In this document: in pieces, positions 1 through 10,603 of the stretch
How the letters are laid out: each line of letters begins with the position of its first letter
Numbering within the stretch: position 1 is the first letter of the stretch
DNA from: Acidimicrobiales bacterium
Lineage (GTDB): Bacteria; Actinomycetota; Acidimicrobiia; Acidimicrobiales; SHLQ01
DNA: 64,000 bases
Assembly: GCA_020629375.1 (NCBI GenBank)
Contig: JAHDDK010000018.1
Location: 1-64,000, forward strand
Direction: 5' to 3'
Position numbers and translations under genes: made by a program
Notes under the pieces: model-generated
The model's database searches: none
What the model was told of the DNA's origin: nothing
What the model saw: only the letters and a program-made list of their open reading frames with translations

Positions 1-1
1 C

Positions 2-238
2 GCCGAATTCGAACGCAGCGACGAGCCCATCGACCCGGCGTACCCCGACAGCCCGGTCGCCCGCTGGTCGCGCGGCTACCTGCGGCACCTGCTCCGGGTG
101 AAGGAGCCGACGGCCGCGCGCCTGCTCACCATCCACAATCTGTGGTGGCTTCTCCGCTTCGTCGACGACATGCGGACCGCCATCGTCGAGAACCGGTTCG
201 AGGCGTTTGCCGCCGAGGTGCACGAGATCTGGGCGTGA
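2..238 (+). CDS. tgt: queuine/preQ1 tRNA-ribosyltransferase, C-terminal fragment (5' truncated by window edge)
   Basis: Frame 2 reads ...SRGYLRHLLRVKEPTAARLLTIHNLWWLLRFVDDMRTAI..., the conserved Tgt C-terminus (YLRHLF..E....LLTIHNL); stop TGA at 236-238. Confidence 0.85.
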   Translation, partial: AEFERSDEPIDPAYPDSPVARWSRGYLRHLLRVKEPTAARLLTIHNLWWLLRFVDDMRTAIVENRFEAFAAEVHEIWA

Positions 239-315
239 GCCTTCGGCCCTGCGCGGCACCCGGCCATCGCACAGATAGTCTCGGGCGCTGACGTCGACCG
301 ACGAGAGGTACACGA

Positions 316-609
316 ATGGAAGGCCTCATTCTCCCGGCACTGCTCTTTGCCGGCATGTGGTTCCTGCTGATTCGCCCACAGCAACAGAAGCTCAAGCAAC
401 AACGCGAGACGATCTCGGCCGCGTCGGCTGGCGATCGCGTGCTCATGCAGTCGGGCATTTATGGAACGCTCACCGAGGTCGATGAGCACTCGGTGTATCT
501 CGAAGTCGCCGAAGGAATCGAACTCCTGATGGCCCGCAGCATGATCCAGGACATCCTCACCCACTTCCCCGGTGAGGACGCTCCCCAGGACGCCGAAACC
601 GAGGACTGA
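316..609 (+). CDS. yajC: preprotein translocase subunit YajC
   Basis: Single N-terminal TM followed by RPQQQK..., directly upstream of secD. Confidence 0.93.
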   Translation: MEGLILPALLFAGMWFLLIRPQQQKLKQQRETISAASAGDRVLMQSGIYGTLTEVDEHSVYLEVAEGIELLMARSMIQDILTHFPGEDAPQDAETED

Positions 610-2064
610 GTGCCCCGCAACACACTCTTGTCGCTGCTCGGCATCGTCGTCCTGTCGGTCGCCGCGCTCGCCTACACGCTCATTGCGAACAATCAGCCAT
701 TGCTCGGTCTCGACCTGCAGGGCGGCGTCTCCGTTCGGTATCGGGCGACGCAACCCGTCGAGGATCCCGAACAGATCGACCAGGCGGTCGAGATCATCCG
801 CAATCGTGTCGACGGCCTCGGCGTCGCCGAACCGGAGATTCAGGCGCAGGGCGACGGCATCCTCGTATCCCTGCCCGGTGTCGAAGATCAGCAACGAGCG
901 CTCGAACTGGTCGGAGACACGGCGATCATGCGATTCCGGCCGGTCCTCCAAGACCTTGCGCCCGGAACCACCGACCGGCCGGCTGCCTACCCCGAAGACC
1001 TACCGCTCGACGAGAACGGTTTCACCCCGCTCGAGGCGATCGAAGAGGACTCGATCATCGTCGTTCCTGCCGACCCGACTCTCGCCATCCCGGCCCGCTA
1101 CGTCCTCGGCCCGACAGGGATGACCGGCGAAGGACTCTCCGACGCAGCCGGCGTGTTCGACGGCCTGCAGTGGGTGGTGTCGGTCGACCTCCAAGGCGGC
1201 GACATCGGCGAGAATGCCTTCCGCGAACTCACCACACAGTGCTTCATCGGTGCACCCACGTGCCCGGCGACTGGCGGCGGCCCGGGTCGGATCGCCGTCG
1301 ACCTCGACAATCAGGTCATCTCCGCTCCGGCAGTTCAGGACGCTGACCTCGGCAACTCGTTCCAAATCAGCGGGTCCTTCGACGAAGAATCTGCCCGCGA
1401 GCTCGGTCTCAAGCTCCGCTTCGGCGCTTTGCCCATCGAGCTCGAGCCCGAGAACCAACAGATCGTCTCGGCGACAATCGGACAAGACGCACTTCAGGCA
1501 GGCGTCATCGCCGGCATCGTTGGTTTGATCCTCGTTGCGATCTACATCATCGCCCTCTACCGAGTGCTCGGCGTCATCGCCATGATCAGCTTGGCGATCT
1601 CGGCGGCGCTCCTGTGGTCGATCATTGCGTTCCTCGGCGAGAGCCAAGGTCTCGCCCTCACGCTCGCGGGCATCACCGGCATCATCGTGTCGATCGGTGT
1701 CTCGGTCGACTCCAACATCGTGGCGTTCGAACATCTCAAAGAAGATGTCCGCAACGGCCGCACGGTACGCACCGCAATCAACAAATCATTCCCCGTTGCG
1801 TTCTCGACCATCGTCAAGGCCGACGTCGCATCGCTCATCGGCGCCGTCTTGCTCTACGCCCTCACGGTGGGCGCCGTCCGAGGCTTCGCTCTCTACCTGG
1901 GCATCGCCACTGTGCTCGACCTCATCGCCACCTGGTTCTTCCTCGGCCCGGCGCTCCAGTGGGTGGCCCGCACCCCGTCGGTCGCCGGATCCGCAGCGAT
2001 GATGGGCATTCCTGGGTTGTCGGCCGACCAAATCGGCTCGGCGACAGGGGAGGACGAGTCATGA
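610..2064 (+). CDS. secD: protein translocase subunit SecD
   Basis: LLGLDLQGGVSVRYRA and IGVSVDSNIVAFEHLKEDVRNGR motifs; multi-TM C-terminus; next to secF. Confidence 0.96.
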   Translation: MPRNTLLSLLGIVVLSVAALAYTLIANNQPLLGLDLQGGVSVRYRATQPVEDPEQIDQAVEIIRNRVDGLGVAEPEIQAQGDGILVSLPGVEDQQRALELVGDTAIMRFRPVLQDLAPGTTDRPAAYPEDLPLDENGFTPLEAIEEDSIIVVPADPTLAIPARYVLGPTGMTGEGLSDAAGVFDGLQWVVSVDLQGGDIGENAFRELTTQCFIGAPTCPATGGGPGRIAVDLDNQVISAPAVQDADLGNSFQISGSFDEESARELGLKLRFGALPIELEPENQQIVSATIGQDALQAGVIAGIVGLILVAIYIIALYRVLGVIAMISLAISAALLWSIIAFLGESQGLALTLAGITGIIVSIGVSVDSNIVAFEHLKEDVRNGRTVRTAINKSFPVAFSTIVKADVASLIGAVLLYALTVGAVRGFALYLGIATVLDLIATWFFLGPALQWVARTPSVAGSAAMMGIPGLSADQIGSATGEDES

Positions 2065-3194
2065 AGCTCACCCCCGAAAATGACGGACTTCGCCACTTCG
2101 ACTTCCCCGCGCTCTGGCGTAAGGCGCTCGTCGTGTCGGGTGCACTCGTGGCGGTCAGTGTCCTCGCACTGGCCATCGGCGGGCTCAACCTCGGCATCGA
2201 TTTCGAGGGCGGCACGAGCTTCGAAGTCGCCACCGACGCATCGACCGACGAAGTCACGGCAGCGATCCCTGCCGAGTTCGCCTCCGAATCGCGTGTCCAG
2301 GAGGTCGAGGACGAGACGGGCCGCTATGTCCGAGTCCGCTCCGGAGTCGAGGACGCAGGCGAAGTCGACGTACTACGAGGCGCACTTAACGAGATTGGCG
2401 AGATCACCGCATTCGAGTCCGTGGGGCCCACCTGGGGCTCAGCGATCACGAATCAGGCTGCACGGGCCCTCGTGTTCTTCTTCATCGCCATTGCGCTCTA
2501 CATCTCGGTACGCCTTGAGTGGAAGATGGCGCTCGGTGCGTTGGCGGCAGTGGCGCACGACATCATCATCAGCGTCGGCACGTACGCCATCTTCCGATTC
2601 GAGGTCACGCCCGCCACCGTGATCGCGTTCCTCACGATCATGGGCTACTCGCTCTATGACACCATCGTCGTGTACGACAAGGTCCGCGACATCACGGCAC
2701 GAGTCGGAGCCACGGGCCGCTACACGTACACCGAGATGATGAACCTCTCGCTCAACCAGGTGCTCGCCCGTTCGATCAACACCACGGTCAGCTCGATCCT
2801 GCCGGTCCTGTCGATGCTCATCGTTGGATCGCTGATTCTCGGCGCCACGACTCTCCAGGAGTTCTCGATCGCGCTTCTGGTTGGCCTGATCGTCGGTGGC
2901 TACTCGTCGATCTTCGTTGCCTCGGCCGTCGTGACCTGGCTGAAAGAACGCGAGCCCGAGTACGAACAAATCGCAGCAAAGGTCGCCAAGAAGGACGACA
3001 GCGACGGCGAGGGTGGCACTCGTCGAGTGGCCGCCGCCGATGCTGCTGCCGCCGAGCCCGCCCGCAAGCGGCGCCAAACCGAATCGGCGACGTCGACCGG
3101 TCCGGCCAAGCCCCGCAAGACGGCGAAGCCGGGCGGTGCAGGTACCGCGACGACGGTGCCGCCACGGCCCCGCAAAACCAAGAAGAAGAAGTAG
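2061..3194 (+). CDS. secF: protein translocase subunit SecF with long basic C-terminal tail
   Basis: LGIDFEGGTSFEV, GYSLYDTIVVYDKVRD; ATGA overlap with secD at 2061-2064. Confidence 0.95.
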   Translation: MKLTPENDGLRHFDFPALWRKALVVSGALVAVSVLALAIGGLNLGIDFEGGTSFEVATDASTDEVTAAIPAEFASESRVQEVEDETGRYVRVRSGVEDAGEVDVLRGALNEIGEITAFESVGPTWGSAITNQAARALVFFFIAIALYISVRLEWKMALGALAAVAHDIIISVGTYAIFRFEVTPATVIAFLTIMGYSLYDTIVVYDKVRDITARVGATGRYTYTEMMNLSLNQVLARSINTTVSSILPVLSMLIVGSLILGATTLQEFSIALLVGLIVGGYSSIFVASAVVTWLKEREPEYEQIAAKVAKKDDSDGEGGTRRVAAADAAAAEPARKRRQTESATSTGPAKPRKTAKPGGAGTATTVPPRPRKTKKKK

Positions 3195-3207
3195 CTACTA
3201 TCTACGG

Positions 3208-3723
3208 ATGGACCTGACGGCGTTCATCCGAGACGTCCCCGACTTCCCCGAGCCGGGCATCGTCTTCAAAGACATCACGCCGTTGCTGGGCAATGCGGTT
3301 GCGTTCGCTCAGGCCATCGATGCGTTGGCCGAACCGTTCGTCGACGCGCAGATCAGCGCAGTGGCTGGCATCGATGCTCGAGGCTTTCTCGTTGGAGTCG
3401 CCGCTGCTCAGCGGCTCGGAGTCGGATTCCTCCCGATCCGAAAGGCGGGCAAGCTCCCGTCCGATACCCATCAGGTGTCCTACGAGCTCGAATACGGCAG
3501 CGATGCGGTCGAGATCCACGTCGACGCGTGCGGGACCGGCGATCGCATTCTTATCGTGGACGATGTGCTCGCCACCGGCGGGACCCTCGCTGCGGCGGCC
3601 GAATGCGTGTCGATGACCGGCGCCGCCCCCATTGGTCTCGCGGTCCTCATCGAGCTGCGGTTCTTGGCAGGCCGTAACAGGCTCCCGAATGTCGATTTCC
3701 ACACGGTGATCGAGGTCGTCTGA
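3208..3723 (+). CDS. apt: adenine phosphoribosyltransferase
   Basis: MDLTAFIRDVPDFPEPGIVFKDITPLL; ILIVDDVLATGGTL PRPP motif. Confidence 0.96.
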   Translation: MDLTAFIRDVPDFPEPGIVFKDITPLLGNAVAFAQAIDALAEPFVDAQISAVAGIDARGFLVGVAAAQRLGVGFLPIRKAGKLPSDTHQVSYELEYGSDAVEIHVDACGTGDRILIVDDVLATGGTLAAAAECVSMTGAAPIGLAVLIELRFLAGRNRLPNVDFHTVIEVV

Positions 3724-3724
3724 C

Positions 3725-5947
3725 GTGGTCACCGTGACGCGAGTCCTTCCGTGGCGCCGGAGTTCGGTCCGCGTCGAAGGCGAGCTCACGGCCATCGTTG
3801 CGGCGTACGAACGTCGTTCGCCTGGCGCGTCGATCGACCGGATTCAACGTGCGTACCGCCTCGCCCAGGCGTCGCACGCCAGCCAGAACCGCCGCAGCGG
3901 TGAGCTGTACATCTCTCACCCGCTGTCGGTCGCCAAGGTCGTCGCAGAGATGGGCCTGGACGACACGTCGATCGTTGCGGCGCTACTCCACGATGCGGTC
4001 GAGGACACCGCCGTCACTCTCGACGATGTCCGCTCGGAGTTTGGCGAGGACGTCGCTCACCTCGTCGACGGCGTCACCAAGCTCGATCGGGCACGCGACC
4101 AGTCCAAGGAAGAGCAGAACGCCGCGACGGTCCGCAAGATGATGCTTGCGGTCGCGCAAGACATTCGGGTTCTCATCATCAAGCTCGCCGATCGCCTCCA
4201 CAACATGGAGACGATCGCGGTGATGCCCGAGAAGAACCAGCATCGAAAAGCCCAGGAAACCCTCGACATCTACGCGCCCCTCGCTCATCGGCTCGGCATG
4301 CAAGAGCTGAAGACGCGCCTGGAGGATCTCGCGTTCGCCGCACTGGAGCCGCGGCAGTATGCGGAACTCGACTCGATGGTGCAGTCTCGAGCGCCTGAGC
4401 GAGAGGTGTACATCGAGCAGGTGATCGGCGAGATCGAGAGTCGCCTCGACGAGCTCGAGATCGACGACGCCATCGTGAAGGGTCGAGGGAAACATCTGTA
4501 TTCGATCTACGGAAAGATGGTTCTCCAGGAGCGAGTCTTCGACGACATCCACGACCTTGTTGGCGTGCGAGTGATCGTCAAAGACGTACAGGACTGCTAC
4601 GCCGCGTTGGGATCGATCCACGCCACCTGGAAGCCCGTCCCCGGGCGATTCAAGGACATGATCGCCAACCCGAAGTTCAACCTCTACCAGTCGCTGCACA
4701 CCACGGTGATCGGACCGCTCGGCAAAGAGGTCGAATTCCAGATCCGTACCGAGGAGATGGACGAGCGCGCCGAACGAGGAGTGGCCGCGCACTGGAGCTA
4801 CAAGGAACCCGGGAGCGCAGCCGAGCTCGCCTGGTTCAACCGCATCGCGGATTGGAACGAGGAGACCTCCAATCCCGAGGACTATCTCACCAAGCTCAAG
4901 TTCGACCTCGAGAAGGAAGAGGTCTACGTCTTCACCCCGAAAGGCAAGATCGTTGAGCTACCAGTAGGCGCCACGCCGGTCGATTTCGCCTTCGACATTC
5001 ACACCGAGGTCGGGTACCGGTGCACTGGTGCCAAGGTCAACGGCAAGCTCGTCCCGCTCGAGAAACGTCTCGAATCGGGCGACCGCGTCGAGATCATCAC
5101 CTCGAACAATCCCGACGCCGGGCCGTCCAAGGATTGGCTCAACTTCGTTGTCACGCACCGGGCAGGCAACAAGATCCGCAGTTGGTTCTCGCGTGAACGT
5201 CGACACGAGTTCATCGAGGCCGGTCGCGAAGACCTCCTCTCGAGCCTGCGCCGATCGGATCTACCGGTGCACTCGACGATGAAAAGCCCCGAGCTGCTCG
5301 AGCTCGCTGGCGACCTCAACTACACCGATGTCGATGCGCTCTTCGCCGCGATCGGCGAGGGACATGTGTCGCCAAGGACGATTGTCAATCGACTCCGACG
5401 AGCGAACGAAGACGACGAGGCGCTCCTGCCGGAGACCGTCGGTCGGGTCGTCCGGCGGCGATCCACACCGAAGTCCGACGAGTCCGGTATCTACGTCGAG
5501 GGTCTCGAAGACCTGCTCGTGACCAAAGCACCGTGTTGCACGCCGGTTCGCAACGACTCGATCATTGGATACGTGACCCGGTCGCGGGGCGTGTCCGTGC
5601 ACCGGTCGGACTGCTCGAATGCGAAGTCGTTGCTGCGTACCGAGACGGACCGGATCATCGAGGTCGAGTGGAATGCGAGCGACACTGGCCTCCAGGAGGC
5701 GTCGATTCAGCTTGAAGCACTCGACCGCCCGGGCCTGCTTTCCGATGTCGCCGGGGTGATGGCGTCGCACGGGCTGAACGTGATCTCGATGGAGACGTTC
5801 ACCGGTTCCGACCGGATCGCCCGGATGACGTTCACCTTTCAGTTCGCCGATCCGGCGCACCTCGAAGCGATGCTCGGCAGCGTCCGCCGGGTCGAGTCGG
5901 TGTTCGACGCCTACCGAGTCCTGCCGGGAGGCGTTTCGCCGGCGTAG
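3725..5947 (+). CDS. relA: bifunctional (p)ppGpp synthetase/hydrolase RelA/SpoT
   Basis: HD domain (ALLHDAVEDTAVT), synthetase (YQSLHTTVIGP), TGS and ACT domains; GTG start. Confidence 0.96.
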   Translation: MVTVTRVLPWRRSSVRVEGELTAIVAAYERRSPGASIDRIQRAYRLAQASHASQNRRSGELYISHPLSVAKVVAEMGLDDTSIVAALLHDAVEDTAVTLDDVRSEFGEDVAHLVDGVTKLDRARDQSKEEQNAATVRKMMLAVAQDIRVLIIKLADRLHNMETIAVMPEKNQHRKAQETLDIYAPLAHRLGMQELKTRLEDLAFAALEPRQYAELDSMVQSRAPEREVYIEQVIGEIESRLDELEIDDAIVKGRGKHLYSIYGKMVLQERVFDDIHDLVGVRVIVKDVQDCYAALGSIHATWKPVPGRFKDMIANPKFNLYQSLHTTVIGPLGKEVEFQIRTEEMDERAERGVAAHWSYKEPGSAAELAWFNRIADWNEETSNPEDYLTKLKFDLEKEEVYVFTPKGKIVELPVGATPVDFAFDIHTEVGYRCTGAKVNGKLVPLEKRLESGDRVEIITSNNPDAGPSKDWLNFVVTHRAGNKIRSWFSRERRHEFIEAGREDLLSSLRRSDLPVHSTMKSPELLELAGDLNYTDVDALFAAIGEGHVSPRTIVNRLRRANEDDEALLPETVGRVVRRRSTPKSDESGIYVEGLEDLLVTKAPCCTPVRNDSIIGYVTRSRGVSVHRSDCSNAKSLLRTETDRIIEVEWNASDTGLQEASIQLEALDRPGLLSDVAGVMASHGLNVISMETFTGSDRIARMTFTFQFADPAHLEAMLGSVRRVESVFDAYRVLPGGVSPA

Positions 5948-6025
5948 CGCTGCTGCACCTCGGTCCTCCAGAAGCTTCCGTTCCCTCCATCTCCCGCCCG
6001 CCGACGATCGCTAGCCTGATCGGCC

Positions 6026-7291
6026 GTGGCACCGGCAACGTTCCAAGCACTTCGGGGTACGAGAGACATCCTTTCGCCGGACTCCGAGCGGCATCGTGCG
6101 CTCGTCGACGTGTTCGCCGAGCAGGCGCGACTGGCGGGCTACGGCCACATCATGTCGCCGATCTTCGAAGAGCTCGGTGTGTTCCAACGGCTCGGCGACT
6201 CCACCGATGTCGTGTCCAAGGAGATGTACGCGTTCGAGGATCGCGACGGCTCGATGATCGCGCTGCGCCCCGAGCTCACGGCGTCGGTCGTCCGCGCATT
6301 CGTTCAGCACCGGCCGGACAGCCTGCCGTGGAAGGCCTGGTACGAGGGGCCCCAGTTCCGTCACGAGAAGCCACAAGCCGGGCGCTACCGGCAGTTCAGC
6401 CAAGTGGGCATCGAGGTGCTCGGCTCCGACGACCCCTTCATCGACGTCGAGGTGATCGCTCTCGGCTGGCGCTTCTACGAAGCGCTCGGCATGTCGCAGG
6501 TATCGCTCCTGCTCAACTCGCTCGGCGACGCCACCTGTCGTCCGCCGTATCATGAGGCGCTCGAGACGTACCTGCGCGACCGATTCGACGACCTGTCCGA
6601 ACAATCGCAGGCGACCCTCGAGAAGAACCCTCTTCGGGTGCTCGACAGTAAACGCCGCGAAGATGCCGCGATCATCGCCGACGCCCCACTGATGGTCGAC
6701 CACCTGAGCCCAGAGACCGCCGAACACTTCGCGGTGGTGCGCGCTGGTCTGGAGGCCCTCGAGATCCCGTATGAGATCTCGCCTCGGCTGGTGCGCGGTC
6801 TCGATTACTACACCCGGACCACCTTCGAGTTTGCGTCGACTGCGCTCGAGAACGCCCAGAACGCCGTTGGCGGTGGCGGTCGCTACGACGGGCTTGCCGA
6901 GAGTCTCGGTGGCAAGCCGACGCCCGGCATCGGCTTTGCGCTCGGCGTCGACCGCATCCTGCTCGCCTGCGACGCCGAAGACGTCTTTGCCGCCCCCACG
7001 ACGGCACCCGACGTGTTCATCGTCGATCTCACCGGCGGGACCGAAGCGCTTGCCCTCGCAGACCAACTACGCCAGGCCGGAATCGCCGCCGATCGGGGGT
7101 TCGATGGCCGGTCGATGAGGGCGCAGATGAAAGTCGCCGACCGCAGCGCCGCGCCGTGGGCTGTGCTCGTCGGCGAGGACGAAGTCGCTGCGGGCACCGT
7201 CACGATCCGCGACATGCATGGTGACACCGGTCAGGTGTCCGTCCCTCGCGCCGATCTCGCCGCCACACTGAAGAACCGCCTCCACCGGTGA
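6026..7291 (+). CDS. hisS: histidyl-tRNA synthetase
   Basis: Class II motifs (LRPELTASVVRAFV; VRGLDYYTRTTFEF); GTG start. Confidence 0.96.
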   Translation: MAPATFQALRGTRDILSPDSERHRALVDVFAEQARLAGYGHIMSPIFEELGVFQRLGDSTDVVSKEMYAFEDRDGSMIALRPELTASVVRAFVQHRPDSLPWKAWYEGPQFRHEKPQAGRYRQFSQVGIEVLGSDDPFIDVEVIALGWRFYEALGMSQVSLLLNSLGDATCRPPYHEALETYLRDRFDDLSEQSQATLEKNPLRVLDSKRREDAAIIADAPLMVDHLSPETAEHFAVVRAGLEALEIPYEISPRLVRGLDYYTRTTFEFASTALENAQNAVGGGGRYDGLAESLGGKPTPGIGFALGVDRILLACDAEDVFAAPTTAPDVFIVDLTGGTEALALADQLRQAGIAADRGFDGRSMRAQMKVADRSAAPWAVLVGEDEVAAGTVTIRDMHGDTGQVSVPRADLAATLKNRLHR

Positions 7292-7318
7292 CAACGACCG
7301 GTCAGAACTGAGGAACCG

Positions 7319-9052
7319 ATGCCCATCCGAACGGACTACTGCGGCGAATTGTCGCTCGAACACGTCGGCCAGACCGTTACGGTCGCCGGCTGGGTCGACA
7401 CGCGCCGCGTGCACAGCGAACATCTCGCCTTCGTGGATGTGCGCGACAACACCGGCGTCGTCCAGGTCGTCGTCGACGAAAAGCTCGACGTCCGCAGCGA
7501 ATACGTTGTCGCCGTCACCGGGACCGTGCGGGCGCGACCCGAGGGCATGGTCAACGAGGCGCTGGCATCGGGCGAGATCGAGATCGCCGACACCACCGTG
7601 GAGGTCCTGAATACGGCCGAGCCGCCACCGTTCCCGCTCAACGAGCGCACCGACGTCGACGAGAAGATCCGCCTCAAGCACCGCTACGTGGACCTGCGCC
7701 GCGACCGAATGCAGCGCAACATGCGGGCCCGGGCGAAGGTCAACTCCGCGATCCGAACCGCGATGGAGCGTCAGCGCTTCGTCGAGATCGAAACGCCGAT
7801 GCTGATCGCCTCGACACCCGAAGGTGCGCGTGATTTCGTCGTGCCATCGCGGCTGCACCCCGGCAACTTCTACGCCCTGCCACAGAGCCCCCAGCTGTTC
7901 AAGCAGCTGTCGATGGTCGGCGGCATGGACCGCTACTACCAGATCGCCCGCTGTCTACGCGACGAGGATCTCCGTGCCGATCGCCAGTTCGAGTTCATGC
8001 AACTCGACGCTGAGGCGAGCTTCGTGACCCAGGACGACGTCTTCGAGTTCATTTCCGAAGCCGTTGCGTCCGCGGCCGAAGCGGTCACCGGCGAGCGCCC
8101 CACCGAGTTCCCGCGGATGAGCTGGTACGAGGCCCAAGAGCGATTTGGTTCCGACAAGCCGGACGTGCGCTTCGGGATGGAGCTCAACGAGCTGACGCAC
8201 CTGTTCGCCGAAACCGAGTCGAACGTGTTCAAGACCCCCGTTGTCAAGGGCATCTGCATGCCTGGCGGCGCCGACGAACTGGGCCGAAACCGGATCGATC
8301 AGCTCACCGCGGACGCCAAGCGGTGGGGCGCAAAGGGGCTCGCCTGGTTCCGCGTGAAAGAGGACGGGCTCGAAGGTGCCCTGACGAAGTTCATGAGCGA
8401 CGACGAGATGGCCGGCGTTCAGACCGAACTCGGTGCGTCGCCCGGAGACATGGTCTTCTTGATCGCCGATACCCGACGGACAGCCAACAAAGTCCTCGGA
8501 CTGCTGCGACTCGAGCTCGGACGGCCTCCCGTCAACGACGGTGGCTTCAACTTCTTGTGGATCACCGACTTCCCGCTCTTCGAGGACGTTGTCGATGGCA
8601 ACCCGATCCCGGCGCACCACCCCTTCACGATGCCCCACGTCGATGACGTGCATCTGCTCGACACGGCAGAGGGCGACGAGTGGCTCGACATCCGCAGCCA
8701 GGCCTACGACCTCGTGCTTAACGGCTGGGAGCTCGGCTCGGGGAGTATCCGGATCCACCGCTCCGACATCCAGGCGAAGATCTTCGACATCCTCGGCATC
8801 GGTGCCGAGGAGCAGCAAGTGAAGTTCGGCTTCCTCCTCGATGCCTTCCGGTACGGCGCCCCGCCGCACGGAGGGTTTGCCTTCGGCATCGACCGTCTGA
8901 CGGCGCTACTCGTCGGCGAGGAGAACATTCGCGAAGTGATCGCCTTCCCGAAGACGCAGTCGGGTGCCGACCCGCTGACGAACGCTCCAACCCCTGCAGA
9001 CCCAGCTCACTTGGACGAGCTCGGCCTCCGCGTCCTCCCACGCCAAGACTGA
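7319..9052 (+). CDS. aspS: aspartyl-tRNA(Asn) synthetase
   Basis: OB-fold and class II motifs (QSPQLFKQLSMVGGMDRYYQIARCLRDEDLRADRQFEFMQLD; GFAFGIDRL). Confidence 0.96.
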   Translation: MPIRTDYCGELSLEHVGQTVTVAGWVDTRRVHSEHLAFVDVRDNTGVVQVVVDEKLDVRSEYVVAVTGTVRARPEGMVNEALASGEIEIADTTVEVLNTAEPPPFPLNERTDVDEKIRLKHRYVDLRRDRMQRNMRARAKVNSAIRTAMERQRFVEIETPMLIASTPEGARDFVVPSRLHPGNFYALPQSPQLFKQLSMVGGMDRYYQIARCLRDEDLRADRQFEFMQLDAEASFVTQDDVFEFISEAVASAAEAVTGERPTEFPRMSWYEAQERFGSDKPDVRFGMELNELTHLFAETESNVFKTPVVKGICMPGGADELGRNRIDQLTADAKRWGAKGLAWFRVKEDGLEGALTKFMSDDEMAGVQTELGASPGDMVFLIADTRRTANKVLGLLRLELGRPPVNDGGFNFLWITDFPLFEDVVDGNPIPAHHPFTMPHVDDVHLLDTAEGDEWLDIRSQAYDLVLNGWELGSGSIRIHRSDIQAKIFDILGIGAEEQQVKFGFLLDAFRYGAPPHGGFAFGIDRLTALLVGEENIREVIAFPKTQSGADPLTNAPTPADPAHLDELGLRVLPRQD

Positions 9053-9197
9053 GTTCGCCGGCTGAAGCGACGGATGCGCACATCGATCGCGCACGCACAG
9101 CAAAAGGGGCTGCCTGGTCGGTAGTTGCTAATGATGCGTGCCTGACCCCACGTCACTCGAGTTGTGACACGCATGCGCTGGCGCACAAACTCGGCGC

Positions 9198-9842
9198 ATG
9201 GTCGACAAGCAGGCGTTCGTTGAATTCATGGTCGAGTCGGACGTCTTGACGTTCGGCGATTTCGTGACCAAGAGCGGGCGTCCGACCCCATACTTCGTCA
9301 ACACCGGCCGGTACAGAACAGGCGAGCAGATCCGCCAACTTGGTTCGTTCTACGCCGATGCCATTCTCGACAAATGGGGCACCGACTTCGACGTGTTGTT
9401 CGGACCGGCCTACAAGGGGATTCCGCTGTCGGTCACGACGGCTTCGGCACTTGCCGAGCGCGGGCATGACGTGGGCTTCTGCTTCAACCGGAAAGAGGCG
9501 AAGGATCACGGCGAAGGGGGTGTGCTCGTCGGGCACGCGCCATCCGACGGAGACCGGGTGCTCATCATCGAGGACGTGACCACTGCAGGAACATCCATCC
9601 GCGAAACCGTGCCCGTGCTCCAAGCAGCGGCGGATGTATCACTCGCCGGTCTGGTCATCTCGGTCGATCGACGCGAGCGGGGTCCAGGAGGCGGTGCCGC
9701 ACTCGCTGAGGTGGGTGCCGAATTCGGACTCACCACACATGCCATTGTGACGGTCCATGACGTCATCGAGCTCGCCGACATCGACGCCGACACGCAATCT
9801 CGGATGCACGCGTACCTCGATACCTACGGCGCGGCCGAGTGA
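9198..9842 (+). CDS. pyrE: orotate phosphoribosyltransferase
   Basis: SGRPTPYFVNTGRYRTG, GPAYKGIPL, RVLIIEDVTTAGTSIRE. Confidence 0.93.
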   Translation: MVDKQAFVEFMVESDVLTFGDFVTKSGRPTPYFVNTGRYRTGEQIRQLGSFYADAILDKWGTDFDVLFGPAYKGIPLSVTTASALAERGHDVGFCFNRKEAKDHGEGGVLVGHAPSDGDRVLIIEDVTTAGTSIRETVPVLQAAADVSLAGLVISVDRRERGPGGGAALAEVGAEFGLTTHAIVTVHDVIELADIDADTQSRMHAYLDTYGAAE

Positions 9843-9864
9843 TCGAATCCGGCGCCCAGACCCG

Positions 9865-10596
9865 GTGAGCCGCTTCAGCACGGTCGCCTTGGCGCTGCTG
9901 TGCCTGCTCGTCGGGTCGTGTGGCCTGGGCAGGTCGAATGTCGAGGGTTGGCCCGATGTCGATCTCGGTGTGCCCGTGGAGATCTACAAGTCGACCGATC
10001 AACGCGACCTCCACATCCACATGTTCGCTCCCGTCGATGCCGAGCACAGTGATCGGCGCGGCGCCGTGCTGTTCTTCCACGGCGGTGGTTATCGCTCAAC
10101 CCGCGTGCCACAGTTCGAACATCAAGCGAAGGCCGTTGCGGACGCCGGCATGGTCGGCCTGATCGTCGAGTACCGCGTGACCGCCGAAGGCACGACTCGC
10201 GACGATGCGATCGCCGATGGAGCGGATGCCGCCCGGGTGGTTGCCGCGAACCCCGACGTCTTCGGTGTCGATCCCCAACGCATCGCCATGGCCGGTTCGT
10301 CTGCTGGCGGGCACCTCGTGACGCAAGCCGACTCCAGCGCTGCCGCTCAGGTGCTCTTCAACCCCGCGGTCAGCCCAGCCACGTCGGTTGCCGATGCCTC
10401 CGTCGAGACCATCGTGTTTCATTCGCGCGAGGATCGGATCGTGGAGTTCGACAACGCCGAAGGCTTCTGTGCAGCGCTTGCAGCGTGCGAACTCGTCGCG
10501 TTCGACGAGGGCGACCACGGCTTCTTCAACGATGAACCCGCCCTGACGGTCACGACGAACGCCATGATCGACTTCCTCAAAGCGCGGGGTTGGTAG
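9865..10596 (+). CDS. alpha/beta hydrolase, predicted lipoprotein
   Basis: GTG start, signal peptide with lipobox (LLVGSC), HGGGY oxyanion motif, GSSAGG nucleophile elbow. Confidence 0.75.
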   Translation: MSRFSTVALALLCLLVGSCGLGRSNVEGWPDVDLGVPVEIYKSTDQRDLHIHMFAPVDAEHSDRRGAVLFFHGGGYRSTRVPQFEHQAKAVADAGMVGLIVEYRVTAEGTTRDDAIADGADAARVVAANPDVFGVDPQRIAMAGSSAGGHLVTQADSSAAAQVLFNPAVSPATSVADASVETIVFHSREDRIVEFDNAEGFCAALAACELVAFDEGDHGFFNDEPALTVTTNAMIDFLKARGW

Positions 10597-10603
10597 ATCG
10601 ATC

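Noticed and set aside
1614-2060. N-terminal extension of the SecF ORF
   Set aside because: Out-of-frame translation of secD; the true start is ATG 2061 in the ATGA overlap.
9134-9174. Possible hairpin/terminator after aspS (atgcgtg...cacgcat with gtcac...gtgac inside)
   Set aside because: The two candidate stems compete for the same bases, there is no T-tract, and the stems are short; not supported beyond chance.
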